DNA from: Gordius sp. MW1
Taxonomy: Eukaryota > Nematomorpha > Gordioida > Gordea > Gordiidae
Direction: 5' to 3'
NCBI GenBank assembly: GCA_964036665.1
Contig: OZ038529.1
Location: 20,222,060 to 20,286,059, forward strand
Length of the DNA stretch: 64,000 nucleotides
In this document: positions 22,550-34,659 of the stretch, in pieces
How positions within the stretch are numbered: the first letter of the stretch is position 1
How the letters are laid out: each line of letters opens with the position of its first letter
The notes under the pieces: model-generated
What the model saw: the letters and a program-made list of their open reading frames with translations, nothing else
Databases searched by the model: none
Told to the model about the DNA's origin: nothing
Program-made: the position numbers and the translations under genes

Positions 22550-22870
22550 CAGTCGAAACTTCTTAATCGCAAATCGGATTATCGCAAAAATCTTTTAATC
22601 GCGAAGTTAACAGTCATTTTTTTTAAAACGATAATATTAACAAAGACATCGTTTATTGACAAATCGCTTAATAGTACAATATCGGATATTCACAAACATT
22701 TTCGAGTCCTTAAATCAACTAAATAATTATATAAAATATCGTTTTTATTGCGATGCGTAAGAAATAAATATTTAATATAATGCACATTTTCCATCGTTTA
22801 AGCGCGAAATATCGATTAATCGCGAAAAAAAATTCAGGCCCAAGGCTTTGCAATTAAACGGTTTTGACTG
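22550..22870. mobile_element. pogo/Tigger-like MITE with TA target
   Basis: Inverted ends CAGTCGAAAC and GTTTTGACTG, flanked by TA on both sides (22548-22549, 22871-22872), as for Tc1/mariner-type insertions. The ATCGC motif recurs inside (TTAATCGCAAATCGG and similar). It splits the LINE RT next to the YADD codons, so it is younger than that LINE copy. Confidence 0.7.
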
Positions 22871-23020
22871 TATAGTATACACCAAGAATATGGCCTTTAA
22901 ATGTCTCTATTTATTGTGTCCATAAATAAAAATCGATTACAGATCCTTGATATAATCATTTATAACCCAAAAGGTTTAAAGCCCCCAACTGTCGTTCTAA
23001 CGCAAGTGTCTAAGCTAAGG

Positions 23021-23177
23021 CATGGGCGTAGCCAGCATTGGAATTAGAAGAGGGCAAAAATGGGCAAAATGAACCTTTTTTATAATTTTAGCCATAATTT
23101 TAATAAATTTAAACAAATTTTTCGATTAGAGGGGGGCAGCCGCCCCCTTGCCCCCCCCCCCCTTGGCTACGCCTATG
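23021..23177. mobile_element. hAT-type MITE inside the RTE remnant
   Basis: Ends CATGGGCGTAGCC and GGCTACGCCTATG. Flanks AGCTAAGG (23013-23020) and GTTTAAGG (23178-23185) agree at 5 of 8 positions. Same family as 51-217. Confidence 0.65.
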
Positions 23178-23919
23178 GTTTAAGGCTTCATATATTTTTC
23201 TATGAGTCGCATAGTCAAGAATAGTTTGTTTTCTCATGCTCCACTATATTGAATTGCGGGAGACCGTAATATAAGCTTTATCCAATTCCAAGTCTATAAA
23301 GACCATATAAAGGTCTCTTCTCTTTTCCCATGTATATCTATAATTTTTCTTAGTGCGACATCGGGTCGATTGTGGATTTGCTGACCACATATCCAAATTA
23401 GTTACCCCATATATCCACCTCATTATTCAACCTTCTTATTAAGATCCTTTCCATAAGTTTCAAGGAGTGCCAAGTTAGCTTGATACCTCTGTAATTGCCA
23501 TACTAAGGTCTCCTTTGCCTTTAATAAGGGTATAATCGTTGCTCTTTATTGATTAAGATTTCGCTCTTCTGCAATTTGCGGCTCTATTTGCCTCTCTATA
23601 TTCTTTATAATCTTTCGACTTTTTTGATTTAGGCCACCGTCTTTATATAGGTTTCTTACTTTCAATTAAACCTTAACCAATGGATTCCACGCCATAGCTC
23701 TCTATTTAACGCATTGCCTTCTTTTGTCTGTTCTAAACCCCATCGCCGCCTTCTTTTTGTCCACACTAAGCGTCTCCCTCCGTTCCAACTTTTTGGCACC
23801 CAAGAGTGTAGAGGCTTTCTGATCGTCTTTTTCGTTTGTCGACGTCTTCTTTAGCCTTTCGTATCTAATTCGAGGTTTGGAAACCTTTCTTCTTTCTGGA
23901 AATGCTTTATAGTGTTTCG

Positions 23920-24045
23920 AACTCGTCTCCTCTCGGTCTCGAAAGCAAAATCTAGTCGCGTCTAGGGTGCGTTTATTAAAATCTCTTCGTCTCGTCCTAG
24001 AAAAATCTCGATCTCGTCTCGGCAAGAATTCTCGTCTCGATTTTT
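23920..24045. repeat. CTCGTCTCG-rich repeat
   Basis: Short imperfect repeats of TCTCGTCTCG and TCTCGATCTCG. A related block lies at 32205-32340. The 107-codon minus-strand frame across 23702-24025 (RDRDFSRTRRRDF) is partly a product of this repeat and is not called as a gene. Confidence 0.55.
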
Positions 24046-24917
24046 AAAAATAATTTTACTATATATATTTTTTTCTAGTTCTTATAAATCATTATAATCG
24101 ATATAAATTGGTCATAATGGAACCATTTTTTTATCTCAAACCCCAAAACACAAGTTAGATGTGTAACTTAAGGTAGGAAGCATTAATAGAGTTGTTATAC
24201 ACTACTTGACTCTAAGGTAAAGTTACTAATTAATAACTTTTTTTAATGGCTAAGGCTCAATAAAAGGATAAAGTTTAATAATAGCATCAAATTTAACATA
24301 AGAAATTTGTTGAGATCTTATATAATAGCGTATAAAATATTATCATTATTTATAATAAGTAATTATCTGAACATTGCATAAACAATAAAATATATATTAT
24401 TGTTGGATTGGAAGAACATAAAATGTTTGAGATCTTACGTTAATTGCACATATATTGTTTAACTAAAGTTGTTAAATATAAAATTTAAACAATTCTATTA
24501 TCGTGTGACATCTCATTATATATAGCAAAGTATTTATTTACTTAATTCATTTATTATTAATTTCGCATAAGATAATTACATACTAACTGCTAGCCTACTT
24601 TGAAATGTTACGAATGTGATAGGTTAAAAATTGTTAAGGTATGCCATGAGTTTAGGCATAATATAGAAATTTATGTCCTATTTTATTAGTTTATAATATG
24701 GAATTATGATATATCAACAATAATGGGCATACGATAATATATTGTGAAAATACGCGATGTTGGTGTTGAGGAAAAAAGCGTTGAAGTGGGTGAGCGGAAA
24801 AAGGTAATAAAGGAAACGGTAAAAAAGATATTGCCATACGACGCGTGGCACAACGAAAATAGAAGTTACAAAATAAATGAGGCGCATATACATATATAAA
24901 CGACGCAGCTCACCACA
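24046..24917. other. AT-rich spacer; right part may be an LTR remnant
   Basis: No gene. On the minus strand, GGAGGGCAG then TAATGTGGTGAGCTGCG at about 24905-24940 could be a polypurine tract and the start of the 3' LTR of the adjacent gypsy remnant. No second LTR is available to confirm this. Confidence 0.35.
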
Positions 24918-24939
24918 TTACTGCCCTCCTAAATACGGA

Positions 24940-26830
24940 GTGTTAGATGAACTTAAATAGCTTCTTTGGCCAATGGACTTTTCGACCACTTTTACTAGTG
25001 TACTTAATTTGTCGGGGGGATGCTGATAAACTAGTGCCTTCATTAGGAACCGAGCAACTTAATGTCGACTGAAACAGCTTCCGTCTTGCCTGTTTGCGGC
25101 GTAGATGATGATGAACTAACGTCCGGGTGGGAATCCAAATGTGCTGGTTTTATCCTGTCGATTGAAATGGTCTCAGCCTTACCGTTCTTCTCCACAATAT
25201 AATATCTATTATACCTCCTAAACAACGCGACGTACAAACCTTTACGAGATTCATCGTTCCGTATAAAAACAAAACTTGTTTTTAAAGCAGCAGATAAATT
25301 TGGAGTGGTAGTCTGAGGGCGAGTTGGATGAAATGGTAGGTGAGCAAAATGATTTTTAAGACGATTAATGTATTAGGGAATATCGATGGTCTTTTTTGAT
25401 CGTTCAAAAAATTCGCCTGGAAGACGAAACGTTTTCCCGTAAACAAGCTCAGTCGCTGAACAGCCAATATCTTTTTTGATAGTCGACCTAATTCCTAACA
25501 TAACCAGTGGAACTAGTTCATCCCATTTCGTTGTATCGCCTTGGGCTTTTAAGGCTACCTTAAGCTGCCTGTGAAAACGTTCGACTATTCCATTAGATTG
25601 TGGATGATAAGCTGTAGTCCTTCTGTGATGAAAACCCAATAGACCTGCCAACTCGGAATAAAGTCTAGACTCAAATTGTACCCCCCCCCTATCAGTGGTA
25701 TTCGTTACTAAAACTCCATAATTTGATATCCAGTGTTTAACAAACTCTTGGGCCACATGTTCAGAGGTAATTTAGATATGGGTACTGCAATTGGCTATCG
25801 GATAAATCTGTCGACAGCAGTAAGCAAGTAGGTATAGCCGCTAGCAGGTGGTAAAGGGCCACCTAAATCAAGATACAAATGGCTGAATCGTGCATCCGGA
25901 TTGGCAAAACGACCAGTGTGATAGTGCGTTTGTTGACTTTACACTTTTAGCATTGAAGGCATCGTCTTGCCCAGGATACGTCTATATTCATCTGTGGCCA
26001 TACGAAGCGTTGAGCCACCAGCTTAAGTGTTCCACGGAGTCCGGGATGAGCGAGGTTATGTATGAGGTCGAACACCTTTCGCGTCATTGAAGTAGTTATA
26101 ACCGGGCGTGGTGTAGAGCAAGAGGTGTCATATTTAAAATTTGAACCTGGAATAGGATAATCGGAATTTTAAGCGACGAAAGTTGGCCGGGGCTGTAAAA
26201 TTCTAAATCTTGAGATCTAGCTATCTGCTCTGAGGATTTTCAAGGTGAATGCTGTCTATGTCCACGCGAGACAACGTGTCGGCTACAATATTAGTATGGC
26301 CACTGATAAAATTAATATCTGACGTAAATTGCGATATGTAATCTAGATGTCTAGTTTCTTGGGGGGAATACCTGTCAGATGCAGATGTGGAAAACAAGGC
26401 ATAAGTCAAAGGCTTATTGTCAGTATGAACTGCAAACTCACGACCTTTGAGCAGATGCCTAAAAGGTTTTATTGATAAATAAATGGCAAGTGGCTCTTGT
26501 CCAAAAGTACTATAACGGCCTTGTGCCGGTGTAAATTTTTGCGGAAAAAAACTATTGGGTTAGTTTTACCACATTTTATTTTATTAAGGAAGCCTCTGAC
26601 AACTGAGTTTAAAGCGTCTGTTGTCAACGAAAGAGTCGTGCCTTCCTCAAGATGTGCCAAATTAGTAACGCCAACAAGAGCTTCTTTCGCCTTTCGAAAG
26701 CGTCTAGAGTTTTCGGCATGACGATTGGCCCTTTGATTCCTGTGTTATTCTATTACAATGTTTTCGAATAGCCAAAGATGCCTTCAAAACAATCTTTCAG
26801 CAGGCACCGAGGTCGCCGGGTGCTTAGAAT
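24940..26830 (-). pseudogene. Ty3/gypsy pol remnant: RNase H and integrase
   Basis: Broken minus-strand pol, 5' part absent. In order: RNase H (26660 to about 26221) with LSLTTDALNS, FFRKNL, SPQETRHLDYISQFTSDI and ISGHTNIVADTLSR; integrase core (25756-25373) with TTDRGGVQFES, RTTAYHPQSNGIVERFHRQL and GIRSTIKKDIGCSATELVYG; then LRLPGEFF-like and an integrase C-terminal strand region ending ISIDRIKPAHL (25237-25043). These residues cover the D...D,D-35-E integrase end expected of gypsy pol. Several frameshifts separate the pieces. This lineage differs from the gypsy at 38687-42818. Confidence 0.8.
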
Positions 26831-26944
26831 ATCTCTAGCCATTGCTTCTAAATTGGGAAAATTATATTTGTTAATCAACTGATTATATAATATATACAAT
26901 TATTTAGTTTAAAGAATATGTTTGTTATATAATAACTGTTAAAT

Positions 26945-29900
26945 CAGGCGCGTAGCCAAGGGGCCAGAAACCCGGATGTTTCTGGCCCCTTGACCAAAAT
27001 TTGGAATTTTTTTTGTTTAATAATTAGATTGAATGGGTTAAAATATTATAGTTTAGTTGCATAAAAGATTTTGAGACACTTATAAAAGTCTGGAAACATA
27101 ATATATACATTTAATTTTTAGAATTTAAATTTCAACTTGCACCCCAACATTATAATTTTCCACCATTTATTGTAAATTGTATGTATGAATGTATATGTCT
27201 GATTGCCGCGAAGAGTTGTAAATTATGAAGAATTCTATACAAAAATTTTTCCCCCTTAAAATACCAAACCCTGGTATTTCTAGTAAGTGACTTAGGCTTT
27301 TAATTTATGATTATATAGTATTGATTTTTATCTTATATATTAAATGTTATTGTGATAGTGATTACATTGCATTGCCAATTTTAAAAATTTCTAGATGATG
27401 AAGAACTAGAAGGAGATTCAATATCAATTGATGTTTTAAACAATAATATTGATGCCTCAACTATTCTAAAGTCAAATGGTATGGTATATGTATTATATGT
27501 AAAAATTTTTCTTTTTTAGTTTATTTTTAGAGTTAATTAAAATTTGTAAAATGTTAATTTAATGGAAATAATTTAATCTTAGATATAAAATCATCAAACC
27601 AGCAGCCGTATGACATATCTTTGTATGTTAACACCATACAACAACATTATGAAGATAAGTTGGCAGAATTTGATAAAATTTATCAACCACCACTTTTATT
27701 CAATTTCCCTCGTGATAAAACAGCTAAAAAGCTAAAATTTAATTTCTCATGGTTTCATAAATGGAGCTGGCTCTCCTATTCTCCCCAAGAAAATGGTGCC
27801 TATTGTAAATTTTGTGTGTTCTTTGGACCAAGGTATGGTGGTAAAGGGGATCAAAAGTTAAAAGCCCTTGTCTCTCAACCATACAATAGGTGGACCGATG
27901 CCGCTAAAAGTTTTAACGCCCATCAAAGCAATTTATACCATAAAAATGCACTCCAAACACATCAGACATTAACATTAATAAAAGAAGGGAAAAAATCACA
28001 AATAATTGAACAAATAGACACACAGAGAGTGTTGCAGGCCAAACAAAATCGTCGGAAGATTGCCCCGATAATTGATGCTATATTGACTTTGGGCATTCAA
28101 GGCCTATCATTGTGAGGCCATAAAGATTCAGGGCCTATAAGCCTGGATATAGATGAGAATAATGATGGGAATCTACGGGCTCTACTAAGATACAGGGCTA
28201 TTGGGGATCAAAATCTTTTTGATTCCCTCAAAAGTTCCCCCAAAAATGCCAATTATTTGAGTCCTCATTTTCAAAATGAAGTCATCAACGTTTGTAATGA
28301 AATTATCTTAGAAAAATTGGTAATGTGCATTAATAAATCCCCCTTTTTCCCATACTCTCTGACGAATCCACCGACATAGCGGGAATACAACAAATGTCGC
28401 TGTGTGTTCGCTATCTGGACACTGATTCGGTCACGATAAAAGAGGATTATTTGCAGTTTGTGCCGGTCCAAGACACAACTGGAAAAGGAATATCTGACAT
28501 TATTATTCAAAGCCTCAAGGATATGAAGATCAACATAAATTTGTTAAGAGGTCAGGGCTATGATGGTGCCCGAAATATGAGTGGGAAATTTAATGGCGTT
28601 CAAGCCAATATTATTAAATCTTATCCAACAGCACTATATGTTCATTGTGCATCTCATGCATTAAATTTGGCACTTACAGACGCCTCAACTTTACCTTCTA
28701 TTAGAAATTGCAAGGGTATATTATATTTGATTAAAAATTAATCTTTTATTCTAAATAATATAGGCATAGTATCAAAGGTCTATGACCTTCTTAAATACCC
28801 CAAAAGGCAAGAAGTTTTGTTGGAAATGCTATCGAACGTGGAAAATAACTCGAATGTCAAAAAGCTTAAACAAGTGTGTTTGACACGATGGGCTTCTAGA
28901 CACGAAGCAATTTCTACTCATATACAACTTCAAGACGCCATATATCCAGCTTTGGAAAAAATCTCTATGTGGTATGATCACGAGGTTGCAACAGAAGCTG
29001 CAACCTTATTAAGTTCTCTTCGGCAATCAGAATATTTAATTTCGCTTTTATGTCATAATAAATTATTCACTTATACATCTATACTCAGCAATCAATTGCA
29101 GAAAAAGGACCTTGACCTTCAGCAGGTTATTCAATTGGCAGAAAATGTTGTCATTCAGATCAAATTTATTAGAAACAATGTTGACAAAGAGTTTCGTCAA
29201 ATTTTTCTAAAAGCTGAAGCGAAAGCAAAATTATATGAGTTTGATCTGAAAAAACCTCGAGTTGCTAATAAGCAAACTTACCGCAGTAATATTCCAACTC
29301 AATCTATTGAGGAATATTATAAAATAACAATATATATACCGTTGCTTGACTCTTTTATAGTTCAGCTAAATGAACGGTTTTTGGATAAAAAACAAATTTT
29401 AGCTAACATCCAAATCCTCTTTCTACAAAATCCAATCATTTTACCTGAAACACAAAATAAAATAAATTCTTTAGCAGAATTTTATTAGAGTGATTTGATT
29501 GGAACATGCGATAATTTAAAAGCAGAATTTGATTTGTGGTACATCGCGTTGTCCCAAACGCCAGAGGCATCTCGTCCCAAAAATGCCCTGAACGCACTCT
29601 CTACATTTAAGACTATATTAAATTCATTACCAAATGTTACCACACTTTTATACATACTGGCTTGTCTCCCTATAACTAAATGCACTAATGAGCGAAGTTT
29701 TTCGACGCTCAGAAGGTTGAAAACGTATTTAAGAAATACCATGGCCACAAATCGATTAAATGGATTAGCTTTGTTAACAATTTATCGGGAATTAGCTCCC
29801 ACTTCAGATGCGATTCTTGATAAAATATCGCAGGGTAAAAAAATAAACATCATTTTATAGACCCATAACATGGACATCGCGATGTACCTTCAGTTTGAAT

Positions 29901-30344
29901 TGATTCATTAATAAAATTGGGCTAGGGAATTCCTTTCTGTTTCAGGTAAAATTGAATTTTGTATAAAGAGTATTTGGAAATTAGCTAAAACTTGTTTTTT
30001 TTCTAAACACCGTCCATTTAGCTGTAATCCAAAAAATGTCAAGTAAACAGATTGAGTGACTGTATAATTTTGCTTTGGTTTCCGCCATTTTTTAATTTAA
30101 CCTAAATGATAATATTTTCTGCCAGTTGAATAAATGCATGAGGTCGATGTCCTTTTTAAGGTATAAAAGCGATAGTAAAAGCTCTGATTAATGAAGAAAA
30201 GGGTTTTCCAAAGCTGGTTATATGGCGCCTTGAACTCTCGCATATATTGTACGCGAAGTTTATTTTTGTTATATTAAAAATAAAAGTGTCGAAATTTTTT
30301 TTGCATTTTTCTGGCCCCTTGAGAAAATCCTGGCTACGCGCCTG
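26945..30344. mobile_element. complete hAT transposon (3.4 kb) with 8-bp TSD
   Basis: Inverted ends CAGGCGCGTAGCCAAGGGGC and, at the right, GGCTACGCGCCTG. The duplication TGTTAAAT is perfect (26937-26944, 30345-30352). Nested inside the left end is a further small palindrome, GGGGCCAGAAA against TTTCTGGCCCC. It carries one transposase gene on the plus strand (27225-29860). All boundaries are intact, so the DNA element is complete although the gene is mutated. Confidence 0.9.
27225..29860 (+). pseudogene. hAT transposase (TTF zinc finger / DUF4371 type), inactivated
   Basis: Four exons can be joined in frame by GT/AG sites: 27225-27282, 27395-27478, 27583-28715 and 28764-29860, about 790 codons. 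Exon 3 holds the TTF-type zinc-finger region (FSWFHKWSWLSYSPQENGAY then CKFCVFFG). Then come the catalytic-core motifs SDESTDIAGIQQMS, GQGYDGARNMSGKFNG and YVHCASHALNLAL. Exon 4 ends with the hAT dimerisation region (CTNERSFSTLRRLKTYLRN). It resembles ZMYM1-like/Tip100-like transposases. Damage: a TGA at 28113-28115 where relatives have LRGH (a CGA-to-TGA change fits), a one-base shift near 28350 just before SDESTD, and a TAG at 29486-29488. The enzyme would cut and paste elements with matching ends. Confidence 0.85.
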
Positions 30345-30352
30345 TGTTAAAT

Positions 30353-31080
30353 GCTTAGATTTCTGAAGCATCGAGGTTGGCTGAAAAAATGTTTTTGGAG
30401 TTTAATTTTTTATTAACTTGAGTAGGGTAAAGGTTATAGTAATCCGTATGATAATGTTTAAGATGTCGTTGAAGACCTGTAGTATTGCTGTCTTTTTACT
30501 GCTTTAAGGCACAATTTACACTTCACCTTTTGAATCATCCTTAAATACTGTGAAATGTTTCAACAGCTTGCTATTTTTTGAGTTGGATGATAAACTTGTT
30601 GCGCATAAACTCACTATAGGTCTAAAGTTTTAATATTTTATAGTAATGCTATACAAATAAGTAATAAGTACATAATTAATTGTTCATATACCCTAAGGGC
30701 CACTAATACTAGGTTGTCTACTGAATAAGATCATATTACAAATTTGAAATTTGCGCAAAGCGGATAATCAGGTGCGTAAGTAATTTAGTATCAATAGTTT
30801 CAAAATCATATTAATTTGCATTTAATATCTTTAAGAGGATGCGATTTAACGTAATGATGAAGGAATAGGGGGGTACCGGGGGAAGAAGGTAAAGACTCCC
30901 CGCAACAATATACTTTTAATTCTTTCTTTACATCTTGGTTATTTATTTTACTATGCTAAAACTAAGGAAAATCACCGAATTAAAATATATCAAAAGTTAT
31001 CGATACAGTACGCGTTGTGTACGCGTATAGAAAGTTCACTGATGCGTGTTAATAGAAATAACAAACACGTACAAGCGCGT
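30353..31080. other. AT-rich spacer, no gene seen
   Basis: Nothing recognisable beyond an isolated GGGGGGTACCGGGGGAAG stretch near 30870. Confidence 0.45.
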
Positions 31081-31086
31081 GGGGGG

Positions 31087-31762
31087 TAGGGGTTTGTCCC
31101 GAACCCGAACCCCTAAACCCGAACCGGGTAAAACCCGATGTTTTACAGAACCCGAACCCAAACCCGAACCCATTTTTAAAAATACCCTTACAACCCGAAC
31201 CCGAACCCGATGAATACAAAAAAGGGTTCGGGTTCGGGTTTTTAATACAAAAATATATTGTGAATTTAATATCTCAGTTTTCTCTATCATGACAATGTAA
31301 CGAAAACCATACGATTGTAATTTCAATATTTTTATATTTCCGGTATTTTTTATTCATTAATCGATACTAATTATCTCAAGAATTATTTGTAAGTATTATA
31401 TATATATTTGATATATAATAGTTATGGTATGGTTATTAATTATAATAACAGTTTTTAAAAAATTAATAATAACTCCATAAAAATTTGTGAATATTAAATT
31501 AAATCTGCATATAATGATAAGTTTTTTCTATATATTATATTTAATTTATAATTTATATAATAATTGTAAAATACTATTAAGTTAACTATTCAATAATTCT
31601 TTGAAGGTAAAAATGTATTATTAGTATAATATAATTTCTTGAACCCGAACCTGTACCCGAACCCAATTCCTTAAACCCGAACACGAACCCGAACTTGATT
31701 TCAAAATTTATGCCAAACCCGAACACGAACCCGATTTTGTTTTGGGCGGGTTCAAACCCCCA
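31087..31762. repeat. AACCCG-repeat element, probable MITE
   Basis: Two blocks rich in CCCGAACCCGAACCC (31087-31240 and 31640-31760) flank an AT-rich core. The ends TAGGGGTTTGTCCCG and, inverted, TGGGGGTTTGAACCCG look like TIRs, but no target duplication was found. The layout (short GC-rich subterminal repeats around an AT-rich core) mirrors the hAT MITE at 12939-13998. Confidence 0.5.
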
Positions 31763-32204
31763 GGAAAAGTAACATACACGTAAAATTAAATGGAAAGGAA
31801 TAGAGGTATTCTATAGTATACCACACATTAAATAGCAAGGCCAGGGAGGGGAGATTGTGTAGAAAATAAATTTACATACTAACGAACAAAAGTGTCTTTA
31901 TTCAGTACGATTGTATATATTAAAATCAGTAGGATACAGCAGATGTTCTACCTTATATATGTACGAGTTATATTAATTAATGCGTGTAAGATAAAAAGGG
32001 GTATCCGACAATGCTTAAGTAATCTCACAATCAACGAACTTGCAATTAATGTACAAAGAAAGAAGGGGGGGGGGAAATCCTTAACATTTGTACAATTAAG
32101 TATACGAGTGGGATAATCCGTATATAAAACATCCGTATACACGACACTTATAAAATAAAAATTCTTATTTAACTAAATTAAGTCTCAATAGTTATAAATA
32201 AAAA

Positions 32205-32340
32205 TTAAAGCCAAGATCTCGCAATAAAATCTAGTCTCGTCTCGAGGTAAAAATTCTCGTCTCGATCTCGACTTAATTTCTCCTTGTCTCGTCTTGTCTA
32301 GGTTTTATTAAACGAGACGAAACCGAGATCTTTCTTGGTT
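32205..32340. repeat. CTCGTCTCG-rich repeat
   Basis: Same short repeats as 23920-24045, here followed by complementary AACGAGACGAAACCGAGATC, so the unit may be a decayed inverted-repeat element. Confidence 0.5.
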
Positions 32341-32344
32341 TTAC

Positions 32345-33746
32345 CACATCACTTATTCTTTCCTAATTTTTTACCCCCCACTTCTCCACCTCCAAACAAG
32401 TAAATGGCGAGTAACTTTTGGGTTAAATTCCATTAACTTAAAGTAATGACCTATTTTTTTCTTGAATTGCTTTGCTCTTATATGATTTTTGAAGGAATTA
32501 ATAATTAAAAATGGATTTTATTACTATAAAAAGATTGATATTAGAAGAATAGTACTAGAGTCGGTAACACTTAAGACTTTACGATTAACATTGCTGGTTC
32601 GAATCTTGCTTTTTCACTTTTTTTATTTGGAGTATGACTTTCCGAGCAAATAATTACTGAATAGCATTGCAATTAAAAGCGGTTCAAATGAATTATATAC
32701 TGATTAAAATACTTTTAGTGAGCATTTAAATATCTCACTGAGCATTTGATTACTCTACGGTGCATTGAATACTTAACTGAGAAAAATTTAAATTAATTAC
32801 TGAGCACACAAATTTGTTCTCTATCACAACGTATTCCGGTATTCCTACAAACACTCAGCGACCTATCCATAAATTTCTAAATATCAAAAGGGCGGATGCC
32901 AGTCCAAAGGGCATACATTCAAATCACACTTCACTAATGTGCCAAATTTGATCATAATTTAATCAAACCGGCTTAGTACTTCCTAAATGGTTATCGAAAA
33001 GTTCTGCGATTGTTTTTGCCGAATTTTTAATTTGACAATGACTTTGGTCACTCTCCTAAGGTTTAGATGCAAATTTTGGAATCCAATGTAAACCATATAT
33101 TGGTGCATTTGTCTAAGAATTGTCTAAGGAATATTGACTTTAATCCAACAGCTCCATCCATTTTTCACCGTTGAGTTCAATGTTTTCTAACCAGATACTC
33201 TAAGACTGTAGACATGCTTAATTGATTCCAAATTGAACGATTGCTAACATATAGGTATATGTGTAATAATCATGTAATCAATTTTACCAAACATTAATTT
33301 ATTCTATATTATTTTCGTAAAACTATATGCTTGTTTACCTTAAATAATATCTACTTTTCTGTTCTTAACCTTTTTATGGTCTCTATTACAATTAGAGCAT
33401 GTAGATGATGTATTAGTGCAGGCCTATATGCCCCAGCATTAATTGCATTTTCAATTTTTTCATGTTCAAAGAAGTCATTTTCATCAAATCCTCGCCGTTG
33501 TTAAACACCTTACATTTCGGTTTTTACATTTATAACTTGTTTAAAAGTGTAATTTGTGCTCATACCAATTACAAATCTCGCTATAAACTGATCTGTAAAC
33601 CTTACCCATATCTAGTAAAATGAGATAATCTGGAGGCAGCTTTAAACCTCCAAATGATTCATAACGACTTTAAAAATAAGAATAAAAGTTAAAGCGATTA
33701 CCCTGTAAATAGGCCTAAACTGTGCAAAGCCCTTTTTAGCGAGGTT
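32345..33746. repeat. duplicated block, copy A (paralogue of 61750-63850)
   Basis: Co-linear with 61750-63850: both contain CCAAACAAGTAAATGGC, CTCTATCACAACGT, AAAAGTTCTGC and ATTGTTTTTGCCGAAT in the same order, and both end in a MITE copy. Copy A lacks the palindromic insertion present in copy B at 62337-62999, so it keeps the empty site ACATTCAAATCACACTTC near 32926. No coding frame. Confidence 0.75.
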
Positions 33747-33903
33747 TATGGGCGTAGCCAGGATTAAATTGATAGGGGAGGGGGGCAATAATTATTTAGG
33801 GAGGGGCAAAATGATAATTTTTAGAATTTTTAGCCATAATTATATTAAATTTTATACTTTAGAGGGTGGCGCTCCTACCTGCCACCCCTTGGCTACGCTT
33901 ATG
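33747..33903. repeat. hAT-type MITE copy
   Basis: Ends TATGGGCGTAGCC and GGCTACGCTTATG. No clear target duplication. The paralogous block carries a MITE at the same relative place (63849), so the insertion predates the block duplication, or the MITE is part of the repeat. Confidence 0.6.
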
Positions 33904-34659
33904 AATGCTAAGCATTATTGTCTGATCTTGTTGAAGCATTGTATTCGATAAATAAGGGATTGAAAGAAAATTAATGTGGAATAGTGTCAAAACCATGATT
34001 CATTTGATTAATAAAAGTTAAATGGCTATTATTAAGGTGAAGGATTAGCTGTGTTACACGCCTGTGCAATAGTGTGAAACTCCACGTCGGAATGGTTATG
34101 GCGAATCTGAGTGGGAATTTAGGTCGAGTCAGGGATATGGGCCAGTGTTGATTATACAACGCCCCTAATTTGGTGGAAAGGGATGTGCAGTAACAAGTGA
34201 TTAGTGCACCAGCACTAAGAATATTTCACTGCTGCCATCTAGTGTGGCTCCCGAAAAGATATGGTCAATGTTAAGAAATAGTCATAATAAGCTTAATAAC
34301 ACAAAATATCTAAAATTGTGGCAATCTCATCATTCGCGTAAGTCTTCCCGATTATTATGCCGAGTCTTCCTCAGAGTATGAAAATATTGAAAAGATCGCA
34401 ATTATTAGCACGTCACGTTTATGAAACCTTCTTTTATATATGGAGATCGAAAGTGCAGAGAAAAAGCCATATATTTAAATGATCACGATTTTTTAAATTC
34501 TTCAAGATTTAACATTTGTTTTTGATACGGTGAAATTAAATTTCTAACATTATAAATTTATATCTAAGTACAATGAATTTACCAGATAATAATTTGTTAA
34601 TATGATTCCATAAAGATTTATCATATATGTTATTAATATTAATTTTTAAGTGATTTTGT
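33904..34659. other. AT-rich spacer, no gene seen
   Basis: No supported gene or repeat. Confidence 0.45.

Larger units (their letters stand above)
22140..23900 (-). pseudogene. RTE-clade LINE remnant
   Basis: Decayed and interrupted minus-strand reverse transcriptase. Recognisable in order: linker with DKKKAAMGF (about 23,750), KGKGDLS followed in another frame by GIKLTWHSLKLMERIL (about 23,430-23,520), YADDIVLC (about 22,535), a thumb-like segment with RYGLVN and KTVYM (about 22,440-22,480), and SISGVMRQKD (about 22,320). These are typical of RTE-clade non-LTR elements. Frameshifts and stops are many. A Tigger-like MITE (22550-22870) and a hAT MITE (23021-23177) are inserted in it, and an unrelated CTCGTCTCG repeat abuts at 23920. 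Confidence 0.65.

Noticed and set aside
23702..24025. 107-codon basic protein RDRDFSRTRRRDF
   Set aside because: Its N-terminal half lies in the CTCGTCTCG repeat and the rest is antisense linker of a broken RTE LINE.
28271..28510. Minus-strand frames across the hAT gene (also 29485-29748)
   Set aside because: Antisense shadows of the transposase exons, which carry clear family motifs on the plus strand.
31087..31762. Telomeric repeat array
   Set aside because: AACCCG units are few, imperfect, present in two short blocks around an AT core, and bounded by TIR-like ends.
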